This document shows, in pieces, positions 7,350 to 15,913 of a DNA stretch of 64,000 nucleotides. The stretch's first letter is position 1, and every line of letters starts with the position of its first letter. The position numbers and the translations under genes are program-made. This DNA is from Novosphingobium sp. UBA6272. Lineage in GTDB: Bacteria; Pseudomonadota; Alphaproteobacteria; Sphingomonadales; Sphingomonadaceae. Location: positions 1-64,000 of the forward strand of contig NZ_DJUW01000030.1 in NCBI RefSeq assembly GCF_002440635.1. The letters run 5' to 3'. The notes beneath the pieces are model-generated. The model was not told the origin of the DNA. It ran no database searches and saw only the letters and a list, made by a program, of their open reading frames with translations.

Positions 7350-8499
7350 TCAACGCCAGGACCTGAGCCGGGCCATAGCTGCCAAGCCGGTCGAAACTGT
7401 TCGAAAAGAGCATAATTCCACCGACGTTGCCGATCCAGCCGACCGTGTGGAGCGAACCAAAGATCGTCCCGTAATTGTCGAGCCCAAAGCGCCGTGCGGT
7501 AAGGTAGGCGAAGATATCGATGTCGGCCCCCTGAAGCAGGCCAATCAGCCCGGCGGCCAGAACCGCGACCCAGGCCATCTGGCCACCGAGCAGCAAAAGC
7601 AGGAAACCACTGGCCGGAACCACGATCATCAGGGCTGCGACCAGGCGAGGCTCGAACCGGTCGAGCAGCCAGCCGCCTGACAGCTTCCCCGCGAATTGTC
7701 CGGCAGCGAAAGCGGAAACTGCAAGTGCGGCTATCCCGGCGCTCAGCCCGCGCTCCTGGATCATCGGCGACATCTGGCTGATCGCCCCGCTGGTGGCCAC
7801 GCCGATCAGCATATTGGCCCCGGCCAGCAGCCAGAAGTCACGGTTCTTCAGGAACGACCAGTCTACTCCGGTCATGGCCAGGTGCCGCGCGATCGGCGCG
7901 CTGGCCGCAGTGCGCGGCAGCAACAGCAAAGTCAGCGGCAGCCCAATTCCCAGCCCGATCCCGGCCAGTGCAAGGAACCCCGTGCGCCAGCCATAGTCCT
8001 CGATGATCCAGTGCAGCACCGGCGGAAACAGGATCGCGGTGATCGAAACCCCGATCCCGACCAGCCCCAGTGCAAACCCCCGATGTTTGCGGAAATGGGC
8101 GTTGATCGGGCGGGTCAGGGTGACGGACGAATTGCCGGCCCCGAAAAAGGCTGCCGCGGCAACGCTGATCCCCAGCAGCAAGGCGCTGTCGACCAGGGTG
8201 CCCTGGATGATCCCGGTCAGACCCAGAATCAGGGCACAGGCAGTGAAAACCGGACGGAAGCCGAGGGTATCGGTCAATCGTCCGATCAACGGCGCGCCCA
8301 GCGCGGCGGTCACGACCAGCGACTGGACGATCCCGGTTTCGGTCCTGGTCAGCCCCAGCTCTGCCGACATCGGCAGCAGGAACATCGAGAAGACGTAAAA
8401 CAGCAGCGAGATGCCGGTGCCATTGGCGATTCCGCAAGCCAGCACGATCCGCCAGCCGACGGTCCATTCGCTCTCGGCCTTGTCAGTGGCTGCGCTCAT
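7276..8499 (-). CDS. MFS transporter (monocarboxylate-transporter-like), second copy
   Basis: A 407-residue integral membrane protein with about twelve hydrophobic segments. Family signs are GWRIVLACGIANGTG in helix 1, the loop 2-3 motif APLIGRLTDTLGFRP, and RPINAHFRKHRGFALGLVGI around helix 4-5. It resembles MFS carriers of organic anions found beside aromatic-catabolism genes, so uptake of an aromatic acid is a reasonable guess. It starts with an ATGA overlap on the stop of the upstream MFS gene (8496-8499) and is a clear paralogue of it. Its 3' end overlaps the TetR gene in antisense. Confidence 0.85.
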   Translation of the reverse strand: MSAATDKAESEWTVGWRIVLACGIANGTGISLLFYVFSMFLLPMSAELGLTRTETGIVQSLVVTAALGAPLIGRLTDTLGFRPVFTACALILGLTGIIQGTLVDSALLLGISVAAAAFFGAGNSSVTLTRPINAHFRKHRGFALGLVGIGVSITAILFPPVLHWIIEDYGWRTGFLALAGIGLGIGLPLTLLLLPRTAASAPIARHLAMTGVDWSFLKNRDFWLLAGANMLIGVATSGAISQMSPMIQERGLSAGIAALAVSAFAAGQFAGKLSGGWLLDRFEPRLVAALMIVVPASGFLLLLLGGQMAWVAVLAAGLIGLLQGADIDIFAYLTARRFGLDNYGTIFGSLHTVGWIGNVGGIMLFSNSFDRLGSYGPAQVLALIILALGSALFWPLRLPAEMPKREA

Positions 8500-9725
8500 A
8501 CGGCCTTTGCTTCCTGCCGTTCGGGCAGCTTTATCGACAGCAGCAGGAAGGCCGAAACCGCCAGGCAGCCGATTGCCGCCAGCTGCGCCGGGGCATAGCT
8601 GCCGAACAGGTCATAGGCCTTGCCCATCCCCAGCAATCCGCCGACATTGCCGATCCAGCCGAGGCCAACCAGCGCGCCATAGATCGCGCTGTAATTGGCC
8701 AGATCAAACCGCCTCCCGACAAGGAAGGCAAATATATCGATCTCCGCGCCCTGCTGGATGCCGATGATCAGGACCGCCAGCATGATTGCGCCGGTCATGT
8801 TCCCGGCGGTCAGCAAGGCGACAAAGCCGAGTGCGGGCAGCATGGTCAGCAGAAAGGCGGCGCGGCGCGGCTCGATCCGGTCGAGCAGCCAGCCGCCGCC
8901 GAGGCGGCCAATGAAGGTCCCGCCGGAAAAGAACGAGAGCGCCAGGGCGGCGGTGGCGGCGCTGACGCCGCTGTCCTGAACCATCGGTGCGAGTTGGCTC
9001 GCCGCGCCCGCGGTCGCCAGGCTCATCGTGATCAGGGCGAGGGCGAGAAACCAGAAGTCGCGCTCGCGCAGGAAGCGCCAGTTGCTTGGCGCGCGCGAAG
9101 CAGGTCCGGAACCGATCCCGCTGCCCGAGCGGCCGCCGTCGGGGACCAGCAGCAGCACGGCCGGGATCCCGGCGAACAGCGAAACCAGGGCCATCCCGGT
9201 GAAGGCTCCGCGCCAGCCCCAGTTCTCGATCACCAGGTTAAGCAGCGGCGGGGCCAGAATCGCCAGTACCGATACGCCCACCGCCATCAGCCCCAGCGCC
9301 GTGCCACGATAGCGGCTGAACGCGGCGTTGATCGGGCGGCTCAGCACCACCGTGCCAGTACCCGCGCCGACCAGCCCGACCAGAGCAATGGTCAGGCCCA
9401 TGTGAACAAGGTTCGAGGCAAACAGGGCTGCGGCAAGGTGCGTCAACGCGACCAGCAGCGCACTCGAGGCATAGACCCGCCGCACTCCGTAAATATCGGT
9501 CAGCCGCCCGATCAGCGGCGATCCGATCGCGGCAGTGATGATCAGGGCCTGGACGTTGCTCAGCTCGCCCCGGCTGACCTGCAGTTCGGCAGTCAGCGGC
9601 ACCACGAACAGCGAGAAGCTGAGGAACAGGATCGCGACGCCGCTGGCGATCCCGAGCGAACAGCCGAGGATGATCTTCCACCCGTTGCGGAACTCGTCCG
9701 GCACATCGGGCCACCGATTTGGCAT
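8496..9725 (-). CDS. MFS transporter (monocarboxylate-transporter-like), first copy
   Basis: A 409-residue paralogue of the next gene, with corresponding segments (GWKIILGCSLGIASG, SPLIGRLTDIYGVRRVY, RPINAAFSRYRGTALGLMAV). About twelve transmembrane helices are apparent, with a basic intracellular loop after helix 6 (VPDGGRSGSGIGSG). Tandem duplication followed by divergence gave two carriers in one transcript; they may differ in substrate or act together. The genes lie next to, but convergent with, the TetR regulator, so they are probably not under the 6597 operator unless another copy lies upstream; I see none. Confidence 0.85.
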   Translation of the reverse strand: MPNRWPDVPDEFRNGWKIILGCSLGIASGVAILFLSFSLFVVPLTAELQVSRGELSNVQALIITAAIGSPLIGRLTDIYGVRRVYASSALLVALTHLAAALFASNLVHMGLTIALVGLVGAGTGTVVLSRPINAAFSRYRGTALGLMAVGVSVLAILAPPLLNLVIENWGWRGAFTGMALVSLFAGIPAVLLLVPDGGRSGSGIGSGPASRAPSNWRFLRERDFWFLALALITMSLATAGAASQLAPMVQDSGVSAATAALALSFFSGGTFIGRLGGGWLLDRIEPRRAAFLLTMLPALGFVALLTAGNMTGAIMLAVLIIGIQQGAEIDIFAFLVGRRFDLANYSAIYGALVGLGWIGNVGGLLGMGKAYDLFGSYAPAQLAAIGCLAVSAFLLLSIKLPERQEAKAV

Positions 9726-9782
9726 CGAACTCAGCCTTCGCGATCAGGACAGGCAGGGCGGTGCGGCATCCCGTCACGCAGC

Positions 9783-10961
9783 TCAATCCTCCACAGCAAA
9801 AGTGATCTCGGCATGGTCCTGCAGGCGCTTGACCAGGGCTTCGCCCAGCAGCGCACCCGGAGTAGCGATCGCGCCATCCGCCTTGCAATCGAGCAGGGCA
9901 ATCCCGGTCTCGGCGATCATCCGGCTGGTCGAGCCATAGCCCGGATCGTAGCGGCCCTTCACGCCATAGCGGATCGTCTTGCCATCGGGCCATTCGCCGA
10001 TGAACAGCACATCGTAGAAGCCGTTTTCACGCTCTTCCTTGCTCGGGCCTTCGCCCGGCTTGGGCGGTTTGGCTCCGAACGGGTTCTTGAGCATTTCGCC
10101 GACCGCGTGCGCAGCCTTCTCGCCGATCTCGCCCGCGCTGGTCAGCATCATCTCGTCGTACTTGAAGTCGGCGCCATAGGGGTGGCCAAGCAGGAAATTG
10201 GTGCGGTGGACGTTCTTGGTGTTGATCGTCGCCATGATGAACGGCGCGGCCCACTTGCCGACGCTTTCGTCGTATTCCGGCACCAGGCCGAGCGGCTGCG
10301 ACGGTCCTTCGAAGCCCGGGGTCAGGCCGAACGGGCTTTGCAGCACCTTGATCAGCGAGGGGTTGCGGGCGACCGCCTTCATCGTTTCGGTGAGGCTGGC
10401 GGCGGTCCCGCCGGAGAAGGTGCCCTGCATCCCCCGAACCCGGCCCTTGACCCGCGGCGCCGGGCTGCCGTTGCGGGCGACCGCTTCCTTCTGCAGCATC
10501 AGCACGCCCAGATCGAACGGGATCGAATCGAAGCCGGAGGAGAAGGCGATACGCGCGCCCGAAGCCTTGGCGGCATCGTGGTACTTGTCGATCATCTCGC
10601 GCATCCAGCCCGGCTCGCCGCACAGGTCGGCATAGTCGGTTCCGGCTTCGACGCAGGCCTTGATCAGCGGTTCGCCGTAAAGCTGGTATGGGCCGACCGT
10701 GGTGACGATGACGCGGGCCGATTCCGCCAGCGCTTTCATGCTCGCCGGATCGTCGGAATTGGCCGCGATCAACGGGGTGTCGGCAGGCGCGCCGATCAGG
10801 TCACGGACTTCGGCCAGCTTCTCGGCGCTGCGCCCGGCCATCGCCCATTTCGGGCCTTTGCCTTGATAGTGGTGGGCCAGGTATTCGGCGACGAGGCGTC
10901 CGGTGTACCCGGTCGCGCCATAGACAACGATATCGTAGGGGCGGTCAGCCTTGGCGGTCAT
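9783..10961 (-). CDS. Saccharopine dehydrogenase-like NAD(P)-binding protein
   Basis: A 392-residue protein with an N-terminal Rossmann domain of the saccharopine dehydrogenase/trans-acting enoyl reductase group. YDIVVYGATGYTGRLVAEYL (about 9-28) is the GxxGxxG nucleotide site. VIVTTVGPYQLYGEPLIKAC with GTDYADLCGEPGW follows, as in these proteins, and SSGFDSIPFDLG is another family signature. Mycobacterial relatives act as enoyl reductases in lipid synthesis and eukaryotic ones (SCCPDH) bind lipids; the reaction here is unknown. It is probably expressed with the MFS pair, 57 bases upstream of them. Confidence 0.8.
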   Translation of the reverse strand: MTAKADRPYDIVVYGATGYTGRLVAEYLAHHYQGKGPKWAMAGRSAEKLAEVRDLIGAPADTPLIAANSDDPASMKALAESARVIVTTVGPYQLYGEPLIKACVEAGTDYADLCGEPGWMREMIDKYHDAAKASGARIAFSSGFDSIPFDLGVLMLQKEAVARNGSPAPRVKGRVRGMQGTFSGGTAASLTETMKAVARNPSLIKVLQSPFGLTPGFEGPSQPLGLVPEYDESVGKWAAPFIMATINTKNVHRTNFLLGHPYGADFKYDEMMLTSAGEIGEKAAHAVGEMLKNPFGAKPPKPGEGPSKEERENGFYDVLFIGEWPDGKTIRYGVKGRYDPGYGSTSRMIAETGIALLDCKADGAIATPGALLGEALVKRLQDHAEITFAVED

Positions 10962-11083
10962 TGCTGCTCTCCATTGCTCCCGAATCTGCGGCCGGGATCG
11001 TGCTCAAGAAGGACACAAAAGGGTAGCAATGTCGAACCGAATTTGCCTTCCGCTACGGCAAGCAAGATGCCCACCCTCCATCT

Positions 11084-11220
11084 CGTCACCCTGAACTTGT
11101 TTCAGGGTCCATTTCTCGATTCGGCCCTTACCTTTCGGTGCCGACCAACCGCTGCGGAAGTGTTGGCAGGCGATGTCGGCAGGGTGGCACGATGGACCCT
11201 GAAACAAGTTCAGGGTGACG
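11084..11220. repeat. Inverted pair of 29-bp REP-type elements
   Basis: Positions 11084-11112 and 11192-11220 are exact reverse complements, 79 bases apart. Each unit is also a hairpin, ACCCTGAA and TTCAGGGT around a five-base loop, flanked by CGTC and CCAT. Such paired palindromes between genes are characteristic of REP/BIME elements. A related unit with different stem bases is at 14666-14692. Confidence 0.75.
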
Positions 11221-11250
11221 GAGGAAGGATCCTGGTCTTGGTATCCGGCC

Positions 11251-12423
11251 TCAAAACCGGTATTGCCGGCTGGCGAGATCGAACATGATCTCTTCGCTGC
11301 CGCCGCCGATCGCCATCACCCGCACCTCGCGGTAGATCCGCTCGACCCGGCTGCCGCGCATGAAGCTGGCACCACCGAGAATCTGGCAGGCTTCGCGGGC
11401 GCAGAATTCCATGGTCTGGGTGGCCTGAACCTTGAGCAGCGCGAAATCGCCGGGAAAGGCGCAGCCATTGAGCACGGTCCAGGCGCATTGGTCGATCCAG
11501 GCCTGGGTCGCCTGGATCCGGCGGACCATGTCGGCCAGCTTGTGACGGATCACCTGGTTGGTGATCAGCGGCTTGCCGAAAGTCTCGCGTTGGCGGGCCC
11601 AGTCGAGCGCGTCTTCATAGCAGATCCTGGCAAAGGCATTGGCCTGCTGGCTCATCCCCAGGCGCTCTCCGTTGAAATTGCGCATGATCCCGGCAAAGCC
11701 GCCGTTCTCGGGCCCGATAAGGTTTTCGGCCGGCACTTCGACCGCGTCGAAATGGATCGTCGCGGTGTCGCTGGCGTGCCAGCCCATCTTGGCCAGCGGC
11801 GTTCGGGTGATGCCGGGCCGGTCCAGTTCGACCAGCAGTAGCGATACCCCGCCGATCCCCGGCCCGCCGGTCCGCACAGCCAGGGTGACATAGTCGGCGC
11901 GCATGCCGGTGGTGATATAGGTCTTCTCGCCGGTGACCACAAAGCTTGCCCCCTTGCGCTCTGCCCTGGTGCGCAGGTTGGCAACATCCGATCCGCCTCC
12001 CGGCTCGGTAATGCCGAGGCAGATCAGCTTTTCCCCGGCCAGCACCGCTGGCGCGATCCGCCGCTTCATGTCCTCGCTGCCCATGGCCAGGATCGGCGGC
12101 AGGCCGATCCCGTGAGTCATCAGCGAGGCACAGATCCCGCCCGCGCCGGGCCGGGCCAGTTCCTCGGTCTGGACCAGGCTGTGGAACAGGGTGAAATGAT
12201 CACCGGTGCCGCCGAATTCCTCCGGATAGTTGAGGCCGAGAATGCCGGCCTCGGCCGCCTTGCGGTGCAGTTCGCGGGGCAGTTCGCCAGCGGCCTCCCA
12301 CTGGTCGACGTTGGGAGTGATTTCCCTGGCGACGAAGGCGCGGACGGTGTCGCAGACCGCTTCGTGGCTGTCATCGTAATGCGGCGAGCGCGAACGCCAC
12401 TGGTCGAACAAGGGCGTTTCCAT
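11251..12423 (-). CDS. Acyl-CoA dehydrogenase
   Basis: A 390-residue flavoenzyme of the normal family length. LICLGITEPGGGSDVANLRT (about 144-163) is the first ACAD signature with the FAD-binding strand, followed by GEKTYITTG. QRETFGKPLITNQ and YREVRVMAIGGGSEEIM near the C-terminus are the second signature; the acidic pair GSEEIM is at the position of the catalytic base in several family members. It introduces a trans-2,3 double bond into an acyl-CoA and passes electrons to ETF. The chain length of the substrate is not evident. It is followed toward the window start by a REP region; dcd lies 12 bases upstream, so the two may be cotranscribed. Confidence 0.88.
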   Translation of the reverse strand: METPLFDQWRSRSPHYDDSHEAVCDTVRAFVAREITPNVDQWEAAGELPRELHRKAAEAGILGLNYPEEFGGTGDHFTLFHSLVQTEELARPGAGGICASLMTHGIGLPPILAMGSEDMKRRIAPAVLAGEKLICLGITEPGGGSDVANLRTRAERKGASFVVTGEKTYITTGMRADYVTLAVRTGGPGIGGVSLLLVELDRPGITRTPLAKMGWHASDTATIHFDAVEVPAENLIGPENGGFAGIMRNFNGERLGMSQQANAFARICYEDALDWARQRETFGKPLITNQVIRHKLADMVRRIQATQAWIDQCAWTVLNGCAFPGDFALLKVQATQTMEFCAREACQILGGASFMRGSRVERIYREVRVMAIGGGSEEIMFDLASRQYRF

Positions 12424-12435
12424 TTTGGCTCTCCG

Positions 12436-12990
12436 TCAAAGTTTGGGAAGGGTAACCCCGCGCTGGCCCATGTATTTGCCGCTGCGGTCGCCGTAGGAAA
12501 CCTCGCACGGTTCGTTGCCCTTGAGGAACAGGAACTGGCAGGCGCCCTCGTTGGCGTAGATCTTGGCCGGCAGCGGGGTGGTGTTCGAAAACTCCAGCGT
12601 CACGTGGCCTTCCCATTCCGGCTCGAGCGGGGTGACGTTGACGATGATCCCGCAGCGGGCATAGGTGCTCTTGCCCAGGCAGATCACCAGCACGTCGCGC
12701 GGAATCCGGAAATATTCCACCGTGCGGGCCAGCGCGAACGAATTGGGCGGGATGATGCAGCAGTCGGTCTTCATGTCGACAAAGCTGTTGTCGGTGAAGT
12801 TCTTGGGATCGACCACCGCCGAGTGGACGTTGGTGAATACCTTGAACTCGTCCGCCACCCGCGCGTCATAACCATAGGACGACAGCCCGTAGGATATGCA
12901 GCCGTCGCGCTTCTGGTGCTCGACGAACGGCTCGATCATGCCCGAATGGCGGGCTTCGTTACGGATCCACTTGTCTGAAAGAATCGCCAT
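12436..12990 (-). CDS. dcd: dCTP deaminase
   Basis: A 184-residue enzyme, the usual length of the trimeric Dcd family. It converts dCTP to dUTP and ammonia, supplying dUMP for thymidylate synthesis. Recognisable parts are MAILSDKWIRNEAR at the N-terminus, SYGLSSYGYDARV, the family core CLGKSTYARCGIIVNVTPLE, with the catalytic Glu in EPEWEGHVTLE, and FLKGNEPCEVSYGDRSGKYM at the end, which closes over the nucleotide. It sits between a secreted hypothetical gene and an acyl-CoA dehydrogenase gene. Confidence 0.95.
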   Translation of the reverse strand: MAILSDKWIRNEARHSGMIEPFVEHQKRDGCISYGLSSYGYDARVADEFKVFTNVHSAVVDPKNFTDNSFVDMKTDCCIIPPNSFALARTVEYFRIPRDVLVICLGKSTYARCGIIVNVTPLEPEWEGHVTLEFSNTTPLPAKIYANEGACQFLFLKGNEPCEVSYGDRSGKYMGQRGVTLPKL

Positions 12991-13009
12991 GTGTTGCTGG
13001 TCCGCCGGT

Positions 13010-13522
13010 TCAGTTGCGCAGGCCGGGTTTGCCGTTCCCGTATGACTGGTACGTGATGTGGCAAAGCGTGAGACTTGTCTTCGAATTGACCGCGCTCAGC
13101 ACCAACATGGCAAGGTTCTTCTTCTTGTCAGCAAACATGTCCGACTTCAGCTGCAAGGTGCCGAGGTCGGTAACCTTGCCGTCCACCGGCGTACCCAGCG
13201 GGCCGCGCACCTTGGCAAGGAAAGCCGGGCAGTTGGAATAGTCTTGCGGGATCATCTTGATCACGCTGAGCCCACCATTCTTGTCGAAGAAGAATTGCCA
13301 TTCGACATCGAGCTCGTCCAGCTTTCCGCGCCGCTTGGCGCGCTGGTCCTGATCGAACACACGCTGCTTTTCGGTCCCTGCGAAGGGTTCGGTCCCCGGC
13401 CCGGCTTTGGCAATTACCGTTTCAACCGAATCGCCCCAACGGGTCTTCTCCCAATCGGCCTGAGCAGGCGCCGCCACGAGCATGGCGGCACTGGCGAACG
13501 CAAGTGCAATGGTCTTGTTCAT
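13010..13522 (-). CDS. Secreted hypothetical protein
   Basis: A 170-residue protein with a clear signal peptide (MNKTIALAFASAAMLVAAPA, cleavage after AQA about residue 22), so it is exported to the periplasm. The mature part is a small alpha/beta domain starting WEKTRWGDSVETVIAKAG, a pattern seen in many uncharacterised sphingomonad proteins that sense or bind something in the envelope. Two Cys (in SNCPAF and TLCHIT) could form a disulphide. It shares direction with dcd and is 19 bases upstream of it. No function can be assigned. Confidence 0.75.
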   Translation of the reverse strand: MNKTIALAFASAAMLVAAPAQADWEKTRWGDSVETVIAKAGPGTEPFAGTEKQRVFDQDQRAKRRGKLDELDVEWQFFFDKNGGLSVIKMIPQDYSNCPAFLAKVRGPLGTPVDGKVTDLGTLQLKSDMFADKKKNLAMLVLSAVNSKTSLTLCHITYQSYGNGKPGLRN

Positions 13523-13560
13523 TTCCTGAGCATGGCGCGCAGTGGCGCAGGCATCAAGGG

Positions 13561-14559
13561 TCAGTTGCCGTGATAGTCCTTGTACCAGCGCACAAAGTTG
13601 GGGACACCCACATCGATGCTGGTGGTCGGGGCATAACCCAGCTCGGTCTGGATCGCGTCGATATTGGCATAGGTCGCGGGGACGTCGCCGGGCTGGATCG
13701 GCTGGAAATCGATTACCGCCTTTTTTCCGCAGCTCTCTTCGAGCAGTTCGACTACCTTCATCAGGTGTTCGGACCTGTTGTTGCCGATGTTGTAGAGCGC
13801 GTGCGGCTTGGTGCTGCCACCGGCCTTGGCCGCGCCATCGTCAGCCGGCGGATTGTCGAGGCAGGCGACCACGCCCGAGACGATATCCTCGATATAGGTG
13901 AAGTCGCGGAACATCTCGCCGTTGTTGAACACCGGGATCGGCTGTCCGGCCAGGATCGCCTTGGTGAAGATCCACATCATCATGTCGGGGCGGCCCCACG
14001 GGCCATAAACGGTGAAGAAGCGCAGGCCAGTCAGCGGCACGCGGAACAGGTGGGCGTAGGTTTCGCTCATCAGTTCGTCGGCGCGCTTGGTCGCGGCATA
14101 GAGCGAGACCGGATGATCGACCCGGTCCTCGACCGAGAACGGCATCTGGGTGTTGCCGCCGTAGACCGAGCTGGAGCTGGCATAGACCATATGCTCAACC
14201 TTGCGGTGGCGGGCGATCTCCAGCAGGTTGACGTGGCCGGCCAGGTTGGCGCTGACATAGGCCTGCGGGTTTTCCAGGCTGTAGCGCACCCCGGCCTGAG
14301 CGCCGAGGTGGACGATCCGGTCGAATTCCGTGCCCTGGAGCGCTCCGTCGAGCGCGGCCATGTCGGCGAAGTCGAGTTGGTGGAACCGGAACCGTTCTCC
14401 GCCCGCTTCGGCGACGCGGGCGAGCCGGTCCTGCTTGAGGCTGACCTGATAATAGTCGTTCATGCTGTCGATCCCCACCACCGAATCGCCGCGGGCCAGC
14501 AGCCGTAGGGCCAGGGTGGAGCCGATAAAGCCGGCCACGCCGGTAATCAGAACGCGCAT
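13561..14559 (-). CDS. NAD-dependent epimerase (UDP-glucuronate 4-epimerase type)
   Basis: A 332-residue extended short-chain dehydrogenase. MRVLITGVAGFIGSTLALRL holds the GxxGxxG NAD site (7-13); IVHLGAQAGVRYSLENPQAY is typical of UDP-glucuronate epimerases; SSSVYGGNTQMPF and SLYAATKRADE give the Ser and Tyr-x3-Lys catalytic residues. It would interconvert UDP-glucuronate and UDP-galacturonate for surface polysaccharide. The start MRVLITG at 14559 is chosen because the upstream extension is not conserved-looking. It is divergent from wecB-wecC across a 220-base gap, supporting a shared polysaccharide role. Confidence 0.87.
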   Translation of the reverse strand: MRVLITGVAGFIGSTLALRLLARGDSVVGIDSMNDYYQVSLKQDRLARVAEAGGERFRFHQLDFADMAALDGALQGTEFDRIVHLGAQAGVRYSLENPQAYVSANLAGHVNLLEIARHRKVEHMVYASSSSVYGGNTQMPFSVEDRVDHPVSLYAATKRADELMSETYAHLFRVPLTGLRFFTVYGPWGRPDMMMWIFTKAILAGQPIPVFNNGEMFRDFTYIEDIVSGVVACLDNPPADDGAAKAGGSTKPHALYNIGNNRSEHLMKVVELLEESCGKKAVIDFQPIQPGDVPATYANIDAIQTELGYAPTTSIDVGVPNFVRWYKDYHGN

Positions 14560-14665
14560 TGAAATCCTTTCGATCGGCTCTGCGAGCCCACGACACATGA
14601 ACCACTTGCGTCACCCTGCGCATGCGCCGGGGTACCGCTTTCCGGACCCCTCGTTGAAGGAAGCC

Positions 14666-14692
14666 GGACCCCGGATCAAGTCCGGGGTGACG
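14666..14692 (-). repeat. REP-type palindromic unit
   Basis: Hairpin ACCCCGGA / TCCGGGGT around TCAAG, flanked by GG and GACG. It has the same frame as the units at 11084 and 11192 but different, still complementary stem bases. A decayed partner may lie at about 14614-14655. It sits in the divergent gap upstream of wecB. Confidence 0.6.
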
Positions 14693-14779
14693 GCTTGGGG
14701 AGGCGATTTGTTGATTTCGCGCGGTTTTCGCTGCGGCGCCTTATGTCATGGTTAACCGAATGCCGTTATGGGGGCTGGC

Positions 14780-15913
14780 ATGTCAGAGCCGCAAAAAATT
14801 CTCGTGGTCTTTGGGACCCGCCCCGAAGCGATCAAGCTGTTCCCGGTGGTCGCCGCGCTACAGGCCGATCCGCGCTTCACCCCGGTGGTCTGCGTTTCGG
14901 CGCAGCACCGTCAGATGCTCGACCAGGTGCTCGCAATCGCCGGGCTGGTCCCCGATCACGATCTTGACCTGATGAAGCCCGACCAGACGCTCGACGGGCT
15001 GACCGCTGCACTGCTGACCGGGCTTGGCCGGGTGATGGACCTCGAAAAGCCGGCACGAGTTATCGTCCAGGGTGATACCGCTACCGCGATGGCCGGGGCG
15101 CTCGCCGCCTACTACCGCCAGGTCCCGGTCGACCACGTCGAGGCCGGTTTGCGCAGCGGCAACATCTATCACCCCTGGCCCGAAGAGGTGAACCGCAAGA
15201 TCATCGGCAGCATCGCCAGCCTGCACTTCGCCCCGACCGAAGTCAGCCAGGCCGCGCTGCTGGCCGAAAATGTCCCGGCGGACCGTGTCCACGTGACCGG
15301 CAACACCGTGATCGACGCGCTGCACTGGGTCTCGGCCCGGATCGAGGGAGATCCATCGCTGGCGGCAGGGCTCGACGAACTCAAGGCGCGCTTTGCGGGC
15401 AAGCGGATCATCGGCGTCACCAGCCACCGGCGCGAGAACTTCGGCGGCGGGATGGAGGGTATCGCCGAGGCAATCCGCCAGATCGCCGCGCGGCCTGACG
15501 TGGCGGTAATCTTTCCAGTCCACCTCAACCCCAATGTCCGCAAGGTGATGGGCGCGGCGCTCGATGGCCTCGACAACGTCGCGCTGATCGAACCGCTCGA
15601 CTATCCGCATTTCGCCCACCTGCTGGCGATCAGCGAGATCATGCTGACCGACAGCGGCGGGGTTCAGGAAGAAGCGCCCGCGCTGGGCAAGCCGGTGCTG
15701 GTGATGCGCGAGACCACCGAACGGCCCGAAGGCGTCGCGGCCGGCACGGCCAAGCTGGTCGGCACCGAAACGGCGGTTATCGTTACCGAATTGTTCAAAC
15801 TTCTCGACGATAAGGCGGCTTACGAAGCCATGGCGCGGGCTCACAATCCCTTTGGGGACGGGCAGACCGCGCGGCGGATTGTGGAGCTGCTCGGGAATGA
15901 AATCGGACGTTAA
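14780..15913 (+). CDS. wecB: UDP-N-acetylglucosamine 2-epimerase (non-hydrolysing)
   Basis: A 377-residue enzyme that interconverts UDP-GlcNAc and UDP-ManNAc. Family signs run from KILVVFGTRPEAIKLFPVV at the N-terminus, through VIVQGDTATAMAGALAAYY and VDHVEAGLRSGN with PWPEEVNRK, to the C-terminal UDP-binding ILTDSGGVQEEAPALGKPV (as MLTDSGG here) and RETTERPEGV. The start ATG 14780 has a G-rich stretch upstream; another in-frame ATG lies at 14768. It overlaps wecC by 17 bases, so the two steps to UDP-ManNAcA are made from one transcript. Confidence 0.93.
   Translation: MSEPQKILVVFGTRPEAIKLFPVVAALQADPRFTPVVCVSAQHRQMLDQVLAIAGLVPDHDLDLMKPDQTLDGLTAALLTGLGRVMDLEKPARVIVQGDTATAMAGALAAYYRQVPVDHVEAGLRSGNIYHPWPEEVNRKIIGSIASLHFAPTEVSQAALLAENVPADRVHVTGNTVIDALHWVSARIEGDPSLAAGLDELKARFAGKRIIGVTSHRRENFGGGMEGIAEAIRQIAARPDVAVIFPVHLNPNVRKVMGAALDGLDNVALIEPLDYPHFAHLLAISEIMLTDSGGVQEEAPALGKPVLVMRETTERPEGVAAGTAKLVGTETAVIVTELFKLLDDKAAYEAMARAHNPFGDGQTARRIVELLGNEIGR

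Noticed and set aside
8994..11288. 764-codon open frame on the plus strand
   Set aside because: Antisense to the MFS and saccharopine-dehydrogenase-like genes; Arg/Gln/His-rich translation typical of a high-GC shadow.
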